A program made the translations under genes and the position numbers. 64,000 nucleotides of DNA from Streptomyces tateyamensis (lineage in GTDB: Bacteria > Actinomycetota > Actinomycetes > Streptomycetales > Streptomycetaceae), in assembly GCF_003205575.1 (NCBI RefSeq), contig NZ_PYBW01000095.1:1-64000 (forward strand), read 5' to 3'. Below, piece by piece: positions 37,474-46,165 of the stretch (within the stretch, counting starts at the first letter, position 1; each line of letters starts with the position of its first letter). The notes under the pieces were generated by a model that did not search any database, was not told the DNA's origin, and saw only the letters and a program-made list of their open reading frames with translations.

Positions 37474-38967
37474 ATGGGACGACTCCAGAACTTCGACGTG
37501 CGCCTGTTCGACCGCGTGGCCGCCGCGCGCCTGCGGGGCTTCAGCCCCGTCCTGCCCAAGCTCGGACGCAGCGCCAACCACGGCGTGCTCTGGCTGACCG
37601 CGGGCGCCGCGCTCGGGCTCTCGCGCAACCGCAGTGCCCGACGGGCCGCCATGCGCGGCGTCGGCGCGCTCGCGCTCGCCTCCACCAGCGCGAACGTCGT
37701 GGCCAAGCAGTTGATCGGGCGCCGACGCCCCGTCACCACCGGCGTGCCGATCGCACGCCGCCTGCTGCACGCCCCGATCACCACCTCCTTCCCCTCCGGG
37801 CACTCGGCCTCCGCCGCGGCGTTCGCCACCGCCGTCACCCTGGAGTCGCCCTGGCTGGGCGTGGTCGTGATCCCGCTGGCCGCCGCCGTGGCCGCTTCGC
37901 GGGTCTACACCGGCGCGCACTACCCCAGCGACGTCCTCGCCGGGGTGGCCCTGGGCACCGGCGCGGCCGTGCTGACGCTGCGCTGGTGGCCGCTGCGCGA
38001 CGATGCCCCCGCGCACGCCGCCCGGGCCCAGGTCGAGGTGCCGGCGCTGCCCGACGGCCGCGGCCTGGTCGTGGTGGTCAACAGCTCCTCGGGCAGCGCT
38101 GACAGCGTCGAGGCGCAGCTGCGCACCCTGCTGCCCCTCGCCGACCTGCGGGTGCGCGCGGAGGACCAGGACCTGCTCCCGCTGCTCCAGCAGGCCGCCG
38201 ACGACGTCGCGGGCGCAGGCGGGGACGCCGCGCTGGGCGTGGCGGGTGGTGACGGCACGGTGAACGCCGCCGCCCTGCTGGCCGCCGAACGCGGGCTGCC
38301 GCTGGCGGTGTTCCCGGGCGGCACCCTGAACCACTTCACCGCCGACCTGGGCATCCACTCGGTGCAGCACACGGCCGACGCCGTGGTGAACGGCCACGGC
38401 GGCTCGGTGGACCTGGGCCGGATCACCCCCAAGGGCGCCGCCGGGGCCGAGGAGGGCGAGCCGGAGCCGGCGTACTTCCTCAACACGTTCAGCATCGGTG
38501 TCTACCCCGAGCTGGTGCGGGCCCGCGAGTCGCTGGAGAAGCACCTGGGCAAGTGGCCGGCGCTGGCGATCGGCCTGGTTCGGGTGCTGGCCCAGGGCAC
38601 GCCCACCCGCGCGGTCGTCAACGGCAAGGAGCGCAGCCTGTGGCTGCTGTTCGCCGGCAACGGCCGCTACGACCCGCCCGGTTTCGCGCCCAGCTTCCGC
38701 CGCGACCTCACCGACGGCACCCTGGACGTCCGCGTCGTCGACGGCAGCCGTCCCTTCGCCCGCACCCGCCTGGTCGCGGCCTTCCTCACCGGCACCCTGG
38801 CCCGCTCCCGGGTCTACCGCGCCGCCACGCTCTCCCGCCTGCGCATCGACGCCATCCACGACACCGAGCAGTACGCCCGCGACGGCGAAATCGTCCCCGC
38901 CGCCGACGCCCTCCTGCTCGACAAGGCCCCGCGAGCGCTCACGGTCTACCTGCCGGTGCAGGACTGA
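37474..38967 (+). CDS. PAP2 phosphatase fused to diacylglycerol-kinase domain
   Basis: 497 residues. The N-terminal half is a PAP2 phosphatase: KxxIGRRRP (residues 78-86), PSGH (107-110) and SRVYTGAHYPSD (142-153). From about residue 190 a lipid-kinase fold follows with GGDGTVN and PGGTLNHFT. The fusion thus carries two lipid-head-group activities and probably takes part in phospholipid or undecaprenyl-lipid turnover. It is divergent from the DUF1206 gene with 126 bases between them. Confidence 0.9.
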   Translation: MGRLQNFDVRLFDRVAAARLRGFSPVLPKLGRSANHGVLWLTAGAALGLSRNRSARRAAMRGVGALALASTSANVVAKQLIGRRRPVTTGVPIARRLLHAPITTSFPSGHSASAAAFATAVTLESPWLGVVVIPLAAAVAASRVYTGAHYPSDVLAGVALGTGAAVLTLRWWPLRDDAPAHAARAQVEVPALPDGRGLVVVVNSSSGSADSVEAQLRTLLPLADLRVRAEDQDLLPLLQQAADDVAGAGGDAALGVAGGDGTVNAAALLAAERGLPLAVFPGGTLNHFTADLGIHSVQHTADAVVNGHGGSVDLGRITPKGAAGAEEGEPEPAYFLNTFSIGVYPELVRARESLEKHLGKWPALAIGLVRVLAQGTPTRAVVNGKERSLWLLFAGNGRYDPPGFAPSFRRDLTDGTLDVRVVDGSRPFARTRLVAAFLTGTLARSRVYRAATLSRLRIDAIHDTEQYARDGEIVPAADALLLDKAPRALTVYLPVQD

Positions 38968-39204
38968 CGGGCGGTCACGGGGGCGCCTGGGCGGCGGGGA
39001 GATCCCCACAGGCTCGCCGGTCCTCAATCGCGCCCGGCGCCGCGAACCGCGACGCCGCGCGCTTCACCGACCCGGGGTTCGCTGTACCGAGTGGCGAGCT
39101 GCGATGGCGGCACACCCGGCTGATGCGGGGCCTCGCGGCGCTGCCCGTCCTGCCGTAGCCGCATCCGGGATGCGCCCGCCGCCCCAGTGGCGCAGGGTCG
39201 GGGC

Positions 39205-39471
39205 ATGGCCTCGATCGTCGTTCTTCTTGAGCTGGAGCCTGATCAGGAACTCGGACCCGATGGGGTCGAGCCGGTCGTCCTCCTGGTGCACGCGGCCGGC
39301 GCCGACCCCGACGCACCCGAGGACCCTCTCCCCCGCACCCTCTGCGGCCTCGACACCGACGCGATGGAACACGCTCACTACCGCCCCGCGCGGCCGGGCG
39401 ACCCCTGGTGCCCGCCCGCGTTGTACGACAAGCGCTGCCGGGAGTGCCAGGCAGTACTGAACAGCCTGTGA
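39205..39471 (+). CDS. Small conserved protein with CxxC near the C-terminus
   Basis: 88 residues. It starts [16 protein letters not shown] and ends with [15 protein letters not shown]. The CxxC pair with upstream Cys in RTLCG and DPWCPP gives four cysteines, which could bind zinc. It has AGGGTCGGGG ahead of the ATG. No family is recognised. Confidence 0.5.
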   Translation: MASIVVLLELEPDQELGPDGVEPVVLLVHAAGADPDAPEDPLPRTLCGLDTDAMEHAHYRPARPGDPWCPPALYDKRCRECQAVLNSL

Positions 39472-39613
39472 CCGCAGTGGGCCGGTCTGCCGGGTATCCC
39501 GCCGGTGGTCCGGGCGCGACAATGCCCGTCAGGACGTGGGCCGCGGTGCGGGCGGCTGGAATTCCTCGGGCGATCGCGGGAAGGTGAGAGGTTGGATCTT
39601 CGAGGAGGCTGGT

Positions 39614-40828
39614 GTGGCGCGGGAGCGGATGGTGCTTGGGGAACTGCTGGCGGCGGCCGAGGCGGCGGCGCCGGTGGACTCCCTCGACGTGATGGCGCGT
39701 GAGCTGCGCGAGCGGTTCGGCGCCCTGTGCGTGTCCTTCCTGTTCCTCGACCTGATCGGCCAGACCCTGGTGCGGGTGGCGGAGGACGCCACCACCCTGA
39801 ACGGACGCGGCACCGAGCGGATCCAGCTCTCCGGCAGCCTCTACGACCAGGTCCTGCGCACCCAGAGGGTGGTCCGCGCCCCCCACGGCGCAGACGGGCA
39901 CGGGCACCGCGTGATCGCCCCCGTCACCAACCGCGGCGACGCCATCGGCTTTCTGGAACTCTTCCTCCCCGAAGCCGTCGAGGTCGGCGACGACACGCTG
40001 GAGCAGGTGGAGCAGGCGGCTCATGCCCTCGCCTACATCGTGGTGACCGACCGCCGCTTCACCGACCTCTACCACTGGGCCCAGCGCACCGCCCCCGTCA
40101 GCCTGGCCGCCGAGATCCAACGCCAGCTCCTGCCCACCGCCCCCTGCTGCGAGGCCGCCCAGTTCACCCTGGCCTGCGCCCTCGTCCCGGCCGAGAGCGT
40201 CGCCGGCGACACCTACGACTACGCCCTGGACCGCGAGACCCTGCACCTGTCCCTGACCGACGCCATGGGCCACGACCTCGACGCCGCGCTGATCGCCACC
40301 GTCCTCGTCAACGCCTCTCGAGGCGCCCGCCGCGTCGCAACGCCGCTGGCCGAGCAGGCCGACTGCGCCCACCAGTCCCTCCTCAAGCACACGCCCGGCG
40401 TCCTGGCCACCGGCCAGCTGCTGCGGATCGCCCTGGACGGAAGCGGAGCACAGCTGGTCAACGCCGGCCACCCGCGCCCGCTGAGGCTGCGCAAGGGCAC
40501 CGTCGAGGAAGTGCTCCTGCGCGCCGATCTGCCCTTCGGCATCGCCGGGAAAGGCCCGCGCCGGGCCCAGGACATCGACCTGCTGCCCGGCGACCGGCTG
40601 GTGCTCTACACGGACGGCATGCAGGACCGCCGGGCGGCAGCTGTCGACCTGCCCGCCCTGATGGCCGCCACCGCCACCGAGCACCCGCGCGAGGTGGTGC
40701 GCGCCCTGGTCTCGGCCGTCACCGACGCCTGCGGCGGCAGGCTTCAGGACGACGCCACCGTGATGTGCCTGGACTGGCACGGCCCCACCACCGATGGACG
40801 CCAAGCCCGTGCGGGAGCCAACCTCTGA
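39614..40828 (+). CDS. GAF-SpoIIE (PP2C) serine phosphatase
   Basis: 404 residues. A GAF-like sensor domain (about 20-160) is followed by a linker and the SpoIIE-type PP2C domain: [32 protein letters not shown]-like [10 protein letters not shown] and [10 protein letters not shown]. These carry the metal-binding aspartates. It should dephosphorylate an anti-sigma antagonist in a partner-switching system. The GTG start has GAGGAGG upstream. It is one of two such phosphatases in the window. Confidence 0.88.
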   Translation: MARERMVLGELLAAAEAAAPVDSLDVMARELRERFGALCVSFLFLDLIGQTLVRVAEDATTLNGRGTERIQLSGSLYDQVLRTQRVVRAPHGADGHGHRVIAPVTNRGDAIGFLELFLPEAVEVGDDTLEQVEQAAHALAYIVVTDRRFTDLYHWAQRTAPVSLAAEIQRQLLPTAPCCEAAQFTLACALVPAESVAGDTYDYALDRETLHLSLTDAMGHDLDAALIATVLVNASRGARRVATPLAEQADCAHQSLLKHTPGVLATGQLLRIALDGSGAQLVNAGHPRPLRLRKGTVEEVLLRADLPFGIAGKGPRRAQDIDLLPGDRLVLYTDGMQDRRAAAVDLPALMAATATEHPREVVRALVSAVTDACGGRLQDDATVMCLDWHGPTTDGRQARAGANL

Positions 40829-40996
40829 AACGGGCGAGATGTCCGGGCCCAGCCGCCGGCTCCTGAACCACTGGCACCGCGCCGTCAGCACGCGGGTCCT
40901 CGTGCCAGACACCGCAGGTACCGCCCCCGCCGGAGCGCTTTTCGGTATCCGCCGTATGCCCGGCAGCCGGTGCGCGTGCCCGGCCGACGCGCGGAA

Positions 40997-41046
40997 GGAC
41001 GGGGGCGCCGACCGTCTCCGGTCCGCGCCCCCGTCCTCCGGTGTCC
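40997..41046. terminator. Hairpin terminator between converging genes
   Basis: GGACGGGGGCGC (40997-41008) and GCGCCCCCGTCC (41035-41046) are perfect 12-base arms; the inner GACC and GGTC extend the stem. It is between the phosphatase gene and the converging SRPBCC gene. Confidence 0.75.
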
Positions 41047-41049
41047 AGG

Positions 41050-41511
41050 TCAGCCGCCGGGGGTGATCCGGCCGCGCCAGCCGCCTTCCTCGACGCCGCG
41101 CTCCTCGATGAAGGCCTTGAAGCGTTCGAGGTCGCCCTTCACCCGGCGGTCGACGATGCCCATCGCGTCCGCCGCCTTCTCCGCGAGTCCGTCGGGCTCG
41201 AAGTCGATCGCCAGCCGCACCTGGGTGCGCCGCTCGTCCAGCGGCTCGAAGGTGACCAGGCCCATCTGCTGGACGTCGCCGCCCACGGTGCGCCAGGCGA
41301 TCTTGTGGTCGGGCAGCTGGTCCACGATCTCGGTGTCGAACTCGCGGGTCACGCCGGCGACCTTGGTGCGCCAGTGGTTGCGGCGCTCGTCGAGCTGGGT
41401 GACCTGCTCGACGCCCTCCATGAAGCGGGGGAAGTCCTCGAACTGCGTCCACTGGTTGTAGGCGGTGCTCAGCGGCACGCCGACCTCGATGGACTCCTGC
41501 ACCATGCTCAT
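41050..41511 (-). CDS. SRPBCC-family (cyclase/dehydrase-like) protein
   Basis: 153 residues. The N-terminus MSMVQESIEVGVPLSTAYNQWTQFEDFPRFMEGV is typical of START-like polyketide-cyclase/coenzyme Q-binding proteins, as is RVKGDLERFKAFIEERG at the end. This family binds a hydrophobic ligand. It is often found next to stress genes in actinobacteria; ligand unknown. Confidence 0.82.
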   Translation of the reverse strand: MSMVQESIEVGVPLSTAYNQWTQFEDFPRFMEGVEQVTQLDERRNHWRTKVAGVTREFDTEIVDQLPDHKIAWRTVGGDVQQMGLVTFEPLDERRTQVRLAIDFEPDGLAEKAADAMGIVDRRVKGDLERFKAFIEERGVEEGGWRGRITPGG

Positions 41512-41613
41512 CGCGGATCCCTTTCACGATTCGGACACTGCGTCACTTCGCCTGCCCCGCCGCCGGGCGGTGATACACATCGAACCGACCGCCGTACGAC
41601 GGCCCGTCCGGGC

Positions 41614-42087
41614 TCAGGCAGTGGCGCTGGGGACCTTGAGCGGGTCGCGGGTGGCGGTCTTCTTCGCCTCCTCCATCTGCTCGCCGAGCTCCACCAGGCG
41701 GTTGCGGCCCATGGCCGTGCGGACCTGGGGGAACCACTCCTTCTCCTCCTCCTCGACGTGATGGCGCACGTTCTCCATCAGCACGGTCATCTTCGCGTCG
41801 AACCGCTCGTCCTTCGGGTCCAGCCCGGCCAGCTCCGACAGCATCCACACCACCACGTGGTGCTCCTCCACGCTCTCCAGCACGTGATCGCCCGTGTCGG
41901 GGGCGGCCTCGCGGGCGGCCGGGTAGAAGACCTGCTCCTCGATGACCGCGTGCACCGTCAGCTCCTCGATCACCTGGTCGACGATCCGGCGCTTCTCCGC
42001 GTACGCCTGGTCACCGGCCTTCTCGAACTCCTTGAACAGCTTCTCCACCGTCTTGTGGTCGTCCTTGAGCAGCACGATCGCGTCCAC
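41614..42087 (-). CDS. Hemerythrin HHE-domain protein
   Basis: 157 residues. The iron-binding histidines and glutamates are in LLKDDHKTVEKLFKEF, ELTVHAVIEEQVFYP, EEHHVVVWM and NVRHHVEEEEKEWFP. It likely binds oxygen, nitric oxide or iron in the cytoplasm. The GTG start has AGGAGG nine bases upstream. A sigma-B-like motif (GCAT, 15 bases, GGGTAG; 42132-42156 on the minus strand) lies 45 bp upstream, which would suit stress control. Confidence 0.88.
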   Translation of the reverse strand: MDAIVLLKDDHKTVEKLFKEFEKAGDQAYAEKRRIVDQVIEELTVHAVIEEQVFYPAAREAAPDTGDHVLESVEEHHVVVWMLSELAGLDPKDERFDAKMTVLMENVRHHVEEEEKEWFPQVRTAMGRNRLVELGEQMEEAKKTATRDPLKVPSATA

Positions 42088-42263
42088 GCCGGGTTCCTCC
42101 TGTTTCGCACACGTCCGGGTCGCACCCTCGGCTACCCCGCCCGGTGCCCCGCATGCCACCACGATCGGGCAACCACCCGCATGCCCCGACGGACGGGCGC
42201 GCCCCGGCCTGCTTGCCGGACTCACCCGGGCGGGCGACGGGACGGCCCCGTAGGCTGCGCGGC

Positions 42264-42905
42264 ATGACTGACACACAGCACCCCACGCCCCAGGAAGCCC
42301 TGGAGACACTGTTGGCCGGCAACACGCGGTTCGTGTCCGGCACCGTGGAGCACCCGAACCAGGACGCCGCCCGGCGCAGCGAGACCGCCCCCGCCCAGGC
42401 CCCGTTCGCGGTCCTGTTCGGCTGCTCGGACTCCCGTCTGGCCGCGGAGATCATCTTCGACCGCGGCCTGGGCGACCTGTTCGTCGTCCGCACCGCCGGC
42501 CACGTCGCCGGGGCGGAGGTACTGGGCAGCATCGAGTACGGCGTCAGCGTGCTGAACTGTCCTCTCGTGGTGGTCCTCGGCCACGACTCCTGCGGCGCTG
42601 TCGCCGCCGCGCGCGCGGCCGTCGCCGACGGTGCCACCGCCGGGGGTTACGTGCGCGACGTCGTCGAGCGGGTGACCCCCAGCGTGCTGGCCGCCCGCGC
42701 CGCCGGCCACACCGAGGACGCGGACTTCATCGACGAGCACGTCCGCCGCACCGTCGACCTGCTGCTGGAACGCTCCCGCCACCTCGCCGACGCCGTCCAG
42801 GCCGGCAGCACCGCCGTGGTGGGCCTGTCCTACCGGCTCGCGGACGGCACCGCCCGCCTGGTCACCGCCCGTGGCGTGCAGATACCGGACGGCACCCTCG
42901 CCTGA
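42264..42905 (+). CDS. Beta-class carbonic anhydrase
   Basis: 213 residues. Zinc ligands and catalytic dyad are visible: Cys54-Ser-Asp56-Ser-Arg58 in GCSDSR, and His107 and Cys110 in GHDSCG. It reversibly hydrates CO2. The stop lies three bases before the end of the converging YrdC gene. Confidence 0.93.
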   Translation: MTDTQHPTPQEALETLLAGNTRFVSGTVEHPNQDAARRSETAPAQAPFAVLFGCSDSRLAAEIIFDRGLGDLFVVRTAGHVAGAEVLGSIEYGVSVLNCPLVVVLGHDSCGAVAAARAAVADGATAGGYVRDVVERVTPSVLAARAAGHTEDADFIDEHVRRTVDLLLERSRHLADAVQAGSTAVVGLSYRLADGTARLVTARGVQIPDGTLA

Positions 42906-42908
42906 CGC

Positions 42909-43547
42909 TCACCGCTCCCGCAGCCCCGGGGCGACCTCGCGCAGCCGCGCCGCGCCGATCGCACCGGCGCGCACCAGGACCGGTACCTCGCCCGTGACGT
43001 CCACGATCGAGGAGGGCACCGCTGCCGGGGTCGGGCCGCCGTCCAGGTAGACGGCGACCGCCCCGGCCAGCATCCCCTGGGCCGCGTCGCAGTCCTGCGG
43101 GGACGCCTCGCCGGTCAGGTTGGCGCTGGAGACGGCCAGCGGCCCGGTCGCCGTCAGCAGCTCGACGGCGACCGGGTGGTCGGGCATGCGCACCGCCACC
43201 GTGCCGCCGGTCTCCCCGAGGTCCCAGGAGATCGACGGCTTGTGGCGCAGCACCAGCGTCAGGCCGCCCGGCCAGAAAGCCGCCACCAACTCCCTTGCCA
43301 CTGCCGGGATGTCGTCCGCGAGCGCGTCCAGGTCGGCGGCGGAGCCGACGAGCACCGGCGAGGGCATGTTCCGCCCGCGGCCCTTGGCCGCCAGCAGCCG
43401 GGCCACAGCCTGCGGAGTGAAGGCGTCGGCACCGACGCCGTAAACGGTGTCGGTGGGCAGGACGACCAGCTCACCGCGCCGTACCGCCGCCACCGCCTCC
43501 CGCAGACCCGCTGCATGCTCCTGCGGGTTGGCGCAGTCGAATCGCAC
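42909..43547 (-). CDS. L-threonylcarbamoyladenylate synthase-like (Sua5/YrdC) protein
   Basis: 212 residues. The family motifs are GELVVLPTDTVYGVGADA and KGRGRNMPSPVLV-like, with LAVSSANLTGE and the RMPDHP segment. The usual KxR pair appears in KGRGR. It makes threonylcarbamoyl-AMP for t6A37 of ANN-decoding tRNAs. GTG start with GGAG upstream. It is a short, YrdC-only member. It may be a second copy, since the main Streptomyces gene is in the prmC-atp locus. Confidence 0.88.
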   Translation of the reverse strand: MRFDCANPQEHAAGLREAVAAVRRGELVVLPTDTVYGVGADAFTPQAVARLLAAKGRGRNMPSPVLVGSAADLDALADDIPAVARELVAAFWPGGLTLVLRHKPSISWDLGETGGTVAVRMPDHPVAVELLTATGPLAVSSANLTGEASPQDCDAAQGMLAGAVAVYLDGGPTPAAVPSSIVDVTGEVPVLVRAGAIGAARLREVAPGLRER

Positions 43548-43690
43548 GGACTTGCTCCTCCGTTCACGCGGCGGGCACCAGCTGCCCGCCTTCACACGTC
43601 ACCTGGCCGCAACCGGCCGCCCGCCAGGCTACCCGCGCCGACGGCATCCCGGGCGGCTCCTGGGCCGGACCAGGCGCACGCCCCGCGGCC

Positions 43691-43768
43691 TCAGGGTGTC
43701 ACTCGAGAAGTCGGCGCGGCGCCGTCGGACTCGCTGCGAAGAACACAGAATTCATTGCCCTCGGGGTC
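43691..43768 (-). pseudogene. 3' part of a VOC-family gene cut by an integrated element
   Basis: On the minus strand this reads DPEGNEFCVLRSESDGAAPT and ends RVTP and stop at 43691. DPEGNEFC is the well-known end of glyoxalase-fold (VOC) proteins. Its N-terminal part is 8 kb away at 51892-52215. Joined at the shared GACCCC core it gives an in-frame 131-residue gene. Confidence 0.9.
43763..43768. other. Left attachment-site core (GGGGTC, plus strand)
   Basis: The only sequence shared by the two junctions is GGGGTC (GACCCC on the minus strand). To the left it continues as VOC gene 3' sequence; to the right it leads into the element (TCCGGAGACACGG). Confidence 0.85.
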
Positions 43769-43811
43769 TCCGGAGACACGGAACTAGCGGTTCTACGGCA
43801 GGGCCGAGAGA

Positions 43812-43848
43812 GCCCCGCCCGGGTCGGTCCCGGACGGGGCGGGGGGTT
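43812..43848. terminator. Hairpin at the left end of the element
   Basis: GCCCCGCCCGGG pairs with CCCGGACGGGGCGGGG with a small bulge, directly before the stop of the first leftward gene at 43849. It probably ends the leftward transcript. Confidence 0.55.
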
Positions 43849-44070
43849 CTACTGCGCGCGGTGGTGCGGCACTGCCCAGCAGTCACGCGACCAGAACCGG
43901 GTATGCCCGTCAGTCCAGGGGCGGCAGTCGTTCAGCGTCCGAGGGGCATAGCGGACCGCGTAGCGGGCTCCGGCGAGGATCTGCCACCCGTCCCGCTCGC
44001 ACTGCCGCAGACCCCGGGTGTTGCCCCGGCGGGTGCCGTCCGGGAGTCGCTTGATGAACGCGCGGGCCAT
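43849..44070 (-). CDS. Small protein of the integrated element (73 residues)
   Basis: 73 residues, basic N-terminus (MARAFIKRLPDGTRRGNTRG) and a tryptophan/cysteine-rich end (CWAVPHHRAQ). The ATG overlaps the stop of the next gene upstream (TGATG). No family is recognised. Translational coupling with 44070-44402 suggests a functional pair. Confidence 0.5.
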   Translation of the reverse strand: MARAFIKRLPDGTRRGNTRGLRQCERDGWQILAGARYAVRYAPRTLNDCRPWTDGHTRFWSRDCWAVPHHRAQ

Positions 44071-44402
44071 CAGACCAGCACCGCGTCAAGGTAGTGCGCA
44101 CCCGGGTAGGTGTAGCCCGGATCGGGCTGTCCCTCGGCGACCGCCCGCAGAGCCTCGCGCCGCTCATACTGGCGCTCCATCTCGTCCAGCTCGGCCCGCC
44201 ACGCGGCGGGGTCGACGTAGGGGCGGACCAGCGGTCCCCACTCCAACTCTTCGTCAGCGGGCTCCGGCGCGCTCTGGGCGGGGTCGGAGGTGACCGCCAG
44301 GGCGGCGGGCTCCGGCTCGGCTGGGACGGCACGGTGCTGGCCCCGAGCCGGCAGGATCAGGCGCAGGGCGGCCCGTAGGGCACGGGCGATAAGGTGACGC
44401 AT
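44070..44402 (-). CDS. Small protein of the integrated element (110 residues)
   Basis: 110 residues from the ATG at 44402. An N-terminal amphipathic helix (MRHLIARALRAALRLILPARG) is followed by an acidic, proline-rich linker and DPAAWRAELDEMERQYERREALRAV, a likely coiled helix. It is divergent from the GntR gene, as in other actinobacterial integrative elements. No family is recognised. Confidence 0.5.
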   Translation of the reverse strand: MRHLIARALRAALRLILPARGQHRAVPAEPEPAALAVTSDPAQSAPEPADEELEWGPLVRPYVDPAAWRAELDEMERQYERREALRAVAEGQPDPGYTYPGAHYLDAVLV

Positions 44403-44484
44403 GTCGGCAGCTCCCAAATAGCTGTGCGGACACTCGACCCCCGGTGGCCCGGCCAGGCTGCTGGGGGTTCTTTCGTCTTCGACG

Positions 44485-44554
44485 GTAGGGCAACTCCTCT
44501 ACCCTCGTCTACCCACGTTGGCCCATAGCTTGAGATGTGGCCCGTTGTCTACCC
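44485..44554. promoter_or_regulatory. Repeated CTACCC operator motif before the GntR gene
   Basis: The 8-mer GTCTACCC occurs at 44507-44514 and 44547-44554, 40 bp apart; CTACCC occurs again at 44499, and the inverted GTAGGG at 44485. Spacings of 10 and 40 bp are whole helical turns. It is the likely autoregulatory site of the GntR protein and of the divergent small genes. Confidence 0.5.
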
Positions 44555-44561
44555 TTGCCGC

Positions 44562-44816
44562 ATGGCCTCGGAAATCGACTACGACTCGCCCACTCCGCCC
44601 TACCAGCAGATTGCGGCGGAGATCGTCCGCGACATTGATTCCGGAGTCCTCGCGGTGGACCGCCCGATTCCCTCTGAGTCGGCCCTGATTCAGCGGTGGG
44701 GCGTGGCTCGGGACACTGCCCGGCGGGCGGTTCGGCACCTGCGGGAGGGTGGCTACGTCTACACGGTGCCCCAGCGCGGGACCTACGTCGCCAATCGGAG
44801 CGCCGAGAAGCACTGA
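44562..44816 (+). CDS. Short GntR-family regulator
   Basis: 84 residues, essentially only the winged helix-turn-helix: YQQIAAEIVRDIDSGVLAVD and IPSESALIQRWGVARDTARRAVRHLREGGYV. It lacks a large effector domain, as do the short GntR-type repressors (KorSA-like) of actinobacterial integrative elements. It probably represses its own and the divergent promoter and could control element functions or the graspetide genes. Confidence 0.8.
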   Translation: MASEIDYDSPTPPYQQIAAEIVRDIDSGVLAVDRPIPSESALIQRWGVARDTARRAVRHLREGGYVYTVPQRGTYVANRSAEKH

Positions 44817-44852
44817 GCCCCGCCCTGCCGGAGTACACCAGCGAGGCGGGGC
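44817..44852. terminator. Hairpin after the GntR gene
   Basis: GCCCCGCC (44817-44824) and GGCGGGGC (44845-44852) with a 20-base loop, immediately after the stop codon. Confidence 0.5.
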
Positions 44853-44921
44853 CGGGGGTGCGGGAAGGCGTTGGATCGTCGGTTGAAGTCGACGGCCCGC
44901 ACCCGGGTCGGAGCTTACCGC

Positions 44922-44953
44922 GGGGCAACTACTCCCAGGTGAGCCGTTGCCCC
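44922..44953. terminator. Hairpin after the graspetide methyltransferase gene
   Basis: GGGGCAAC (44922-44929) and GTTGCCCC (44946-44953) lie about 35 bases beyond the stop of the leftward methyltransferase gene. Confidence 0.45.
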
Positions 44954-44986
44954 TCGGGGCCGAGGCGCGAAGCGGAGCACGAGAGG

Positions 44987-46165
44987 CTAGGAGAGAGTCC
45001 AGCGGCTGAGCGAACCATCCGGGGCCGCGAACGAGACGCTCTGCTCGTCCGGAGTGGCCTCGATGGTGAGCCACTCGCGGCGGGGGCGGTTGTGGGTACG
45101 CCATTCCGCGTGTGCCGCCTCGATGGTCTTCCAGAGGTCGCGCGGGCCGGTCGTGGTGACAGTGGGCGGCCCGTCAGGCCGGTCCTGCACGGTGGCCGCT
45201 GAGCCGTCCGCCGAATCGTAGAGCGTGGTGCGGTGCTGGCCGCTGATCTGCTGGCCGCGCCGGACGACGGTTGGCGCCATGTGCAGGTGCGCCCAGAACG
45301 TGAATCCGTAGTCATCGAGTACCCGCCCGCTGATCTCCGCCGTGCGCTGTGGCCCGTCGATGCGGTCGGGCATGGCGGACAGTTGCTCGGGGCCGGACTT
45401 TAGCGGCATGAAGGCCGCCGGGGTCGAGATGAACCGACCGACCGCGCGCCCGTCGTCCAGCTTGGTAAGGCAGGCGACCGCGCCACCATCCAACGTGCCC
45501 TTGAGCGGTGCGACGATGACCCCGCCCGGGGAACACTGGTCGAGCCACGCCCGCGGGATACGACGCACGGAACAGGTGGCGATGATCCGATCAAAGGGTG
45601 CGCCGTTAGGGTGACCGGCTGCACCGTCGGCGCGGAGCACAGTTGGTTCGATGCCGTTCTCGCGCAGCCGATTGCGAGCCGCCAAGACAAGAGGGGCCGT
45701 GTAGTCGATGGTGGTCACGTTCTCGGCGCCCGCCAGGAAGGAGAGCAACGCGGCGTTGTAGCCCGTGCCGGTGCCGATTTCTAGGACTCGGTCGCCGGCC
45801 TGCACGTCGAGCGCGTCGAGCATGTCGGCCATGAGGCGCGGCATGGTTGAGGATGACGTTGCCGTGCCGGGCTGTCCGTCGGGGGCGGCATCCTCGGCGA
45901 GAACCCCATCGACTGCGGTGATCAGCGCTTCGTTGGAGTAGACCTGCCGCAGCCACTCGCTGTCGGCCCCGTCGGTGATTCGCCACGGGACGTAGGCGCT
46001 GCCGACGCGTCGATAGAACACCGGGACGAACGGGTGGCGGGGGATGTTCAAGAACGCCTCGGCCACGCGGGAGGACAGAGCGGCGCTGCCACGGTCGATC
46101 TCGGACACAAGCTCGACACGCGCCCGGATCAGTTGTTGCGCATCGAGCAGAACGTCGGACGTCAT
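44987..46165 (-). CDS. tgmC: Graspetide maturation methyltransferase (PIMT-like)
   Basis: 392 residues. It belongs to the protein-L-isoaspartate O-methyltransferase family: the family segment TSSSTMPRLMADML (residues 103-116), the SAM motif VLEIGTGTGYNAA (127-139) and FDRIIATCSVRRIP. A C-terminal extension of about 150 residues goes beyond normal PIMTs and is characteristic of the form encoded with ATP-grasp peptide ligases. In related pathways (fuscimiditide) such an enzyme methylates an aspartate that then cyclises to aspartimide. The ATG overlaps the ATP-grasp stop (ATGA), so the two are coupled. Confidence 0.88.
   Translation of the reverse strand: MTSDVLLDAQQLIRARVELVSEIDRGSAALSSRVAEAFLNIPRHPFVPVFYRRVGSAYVPWRITDGADSEWLRQVYSNEALITAVDGVLAEDAAPDGQPGTATSSSTMPRLMADMLDALDVQAGDRVLEIGTGTGYNAALLSFLAGAENVTTIDYTAPLVLAARNRLRENGIEPTVLRADGAAGHPNGAPFDRIIATCSVRRIPRAWLDQCSPGGVIVAPLKGTLDGGAVACLTKLDDGRAVGRFISTPAAFMPLKSGPEQLSAMPDRIDGPQRTAEISGRVLDDYGFTFWAHLHMAPTVVRRGQQISGQHRTTLYDSADGSAATVQDRPDGPPTVTTTGPRDLWKTIEAAHAEWRTHNRPRREWLTIEATPDEQSVSFAAPDGSLSRWTLS

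Noticed and set aside
43548-43690. Possible gene between the YrdC gene and the VOC remnant
   Set aside because: Only short frames without ribosome sites; it is the promoter region of the YrdC gene and the downstream region of VOC.
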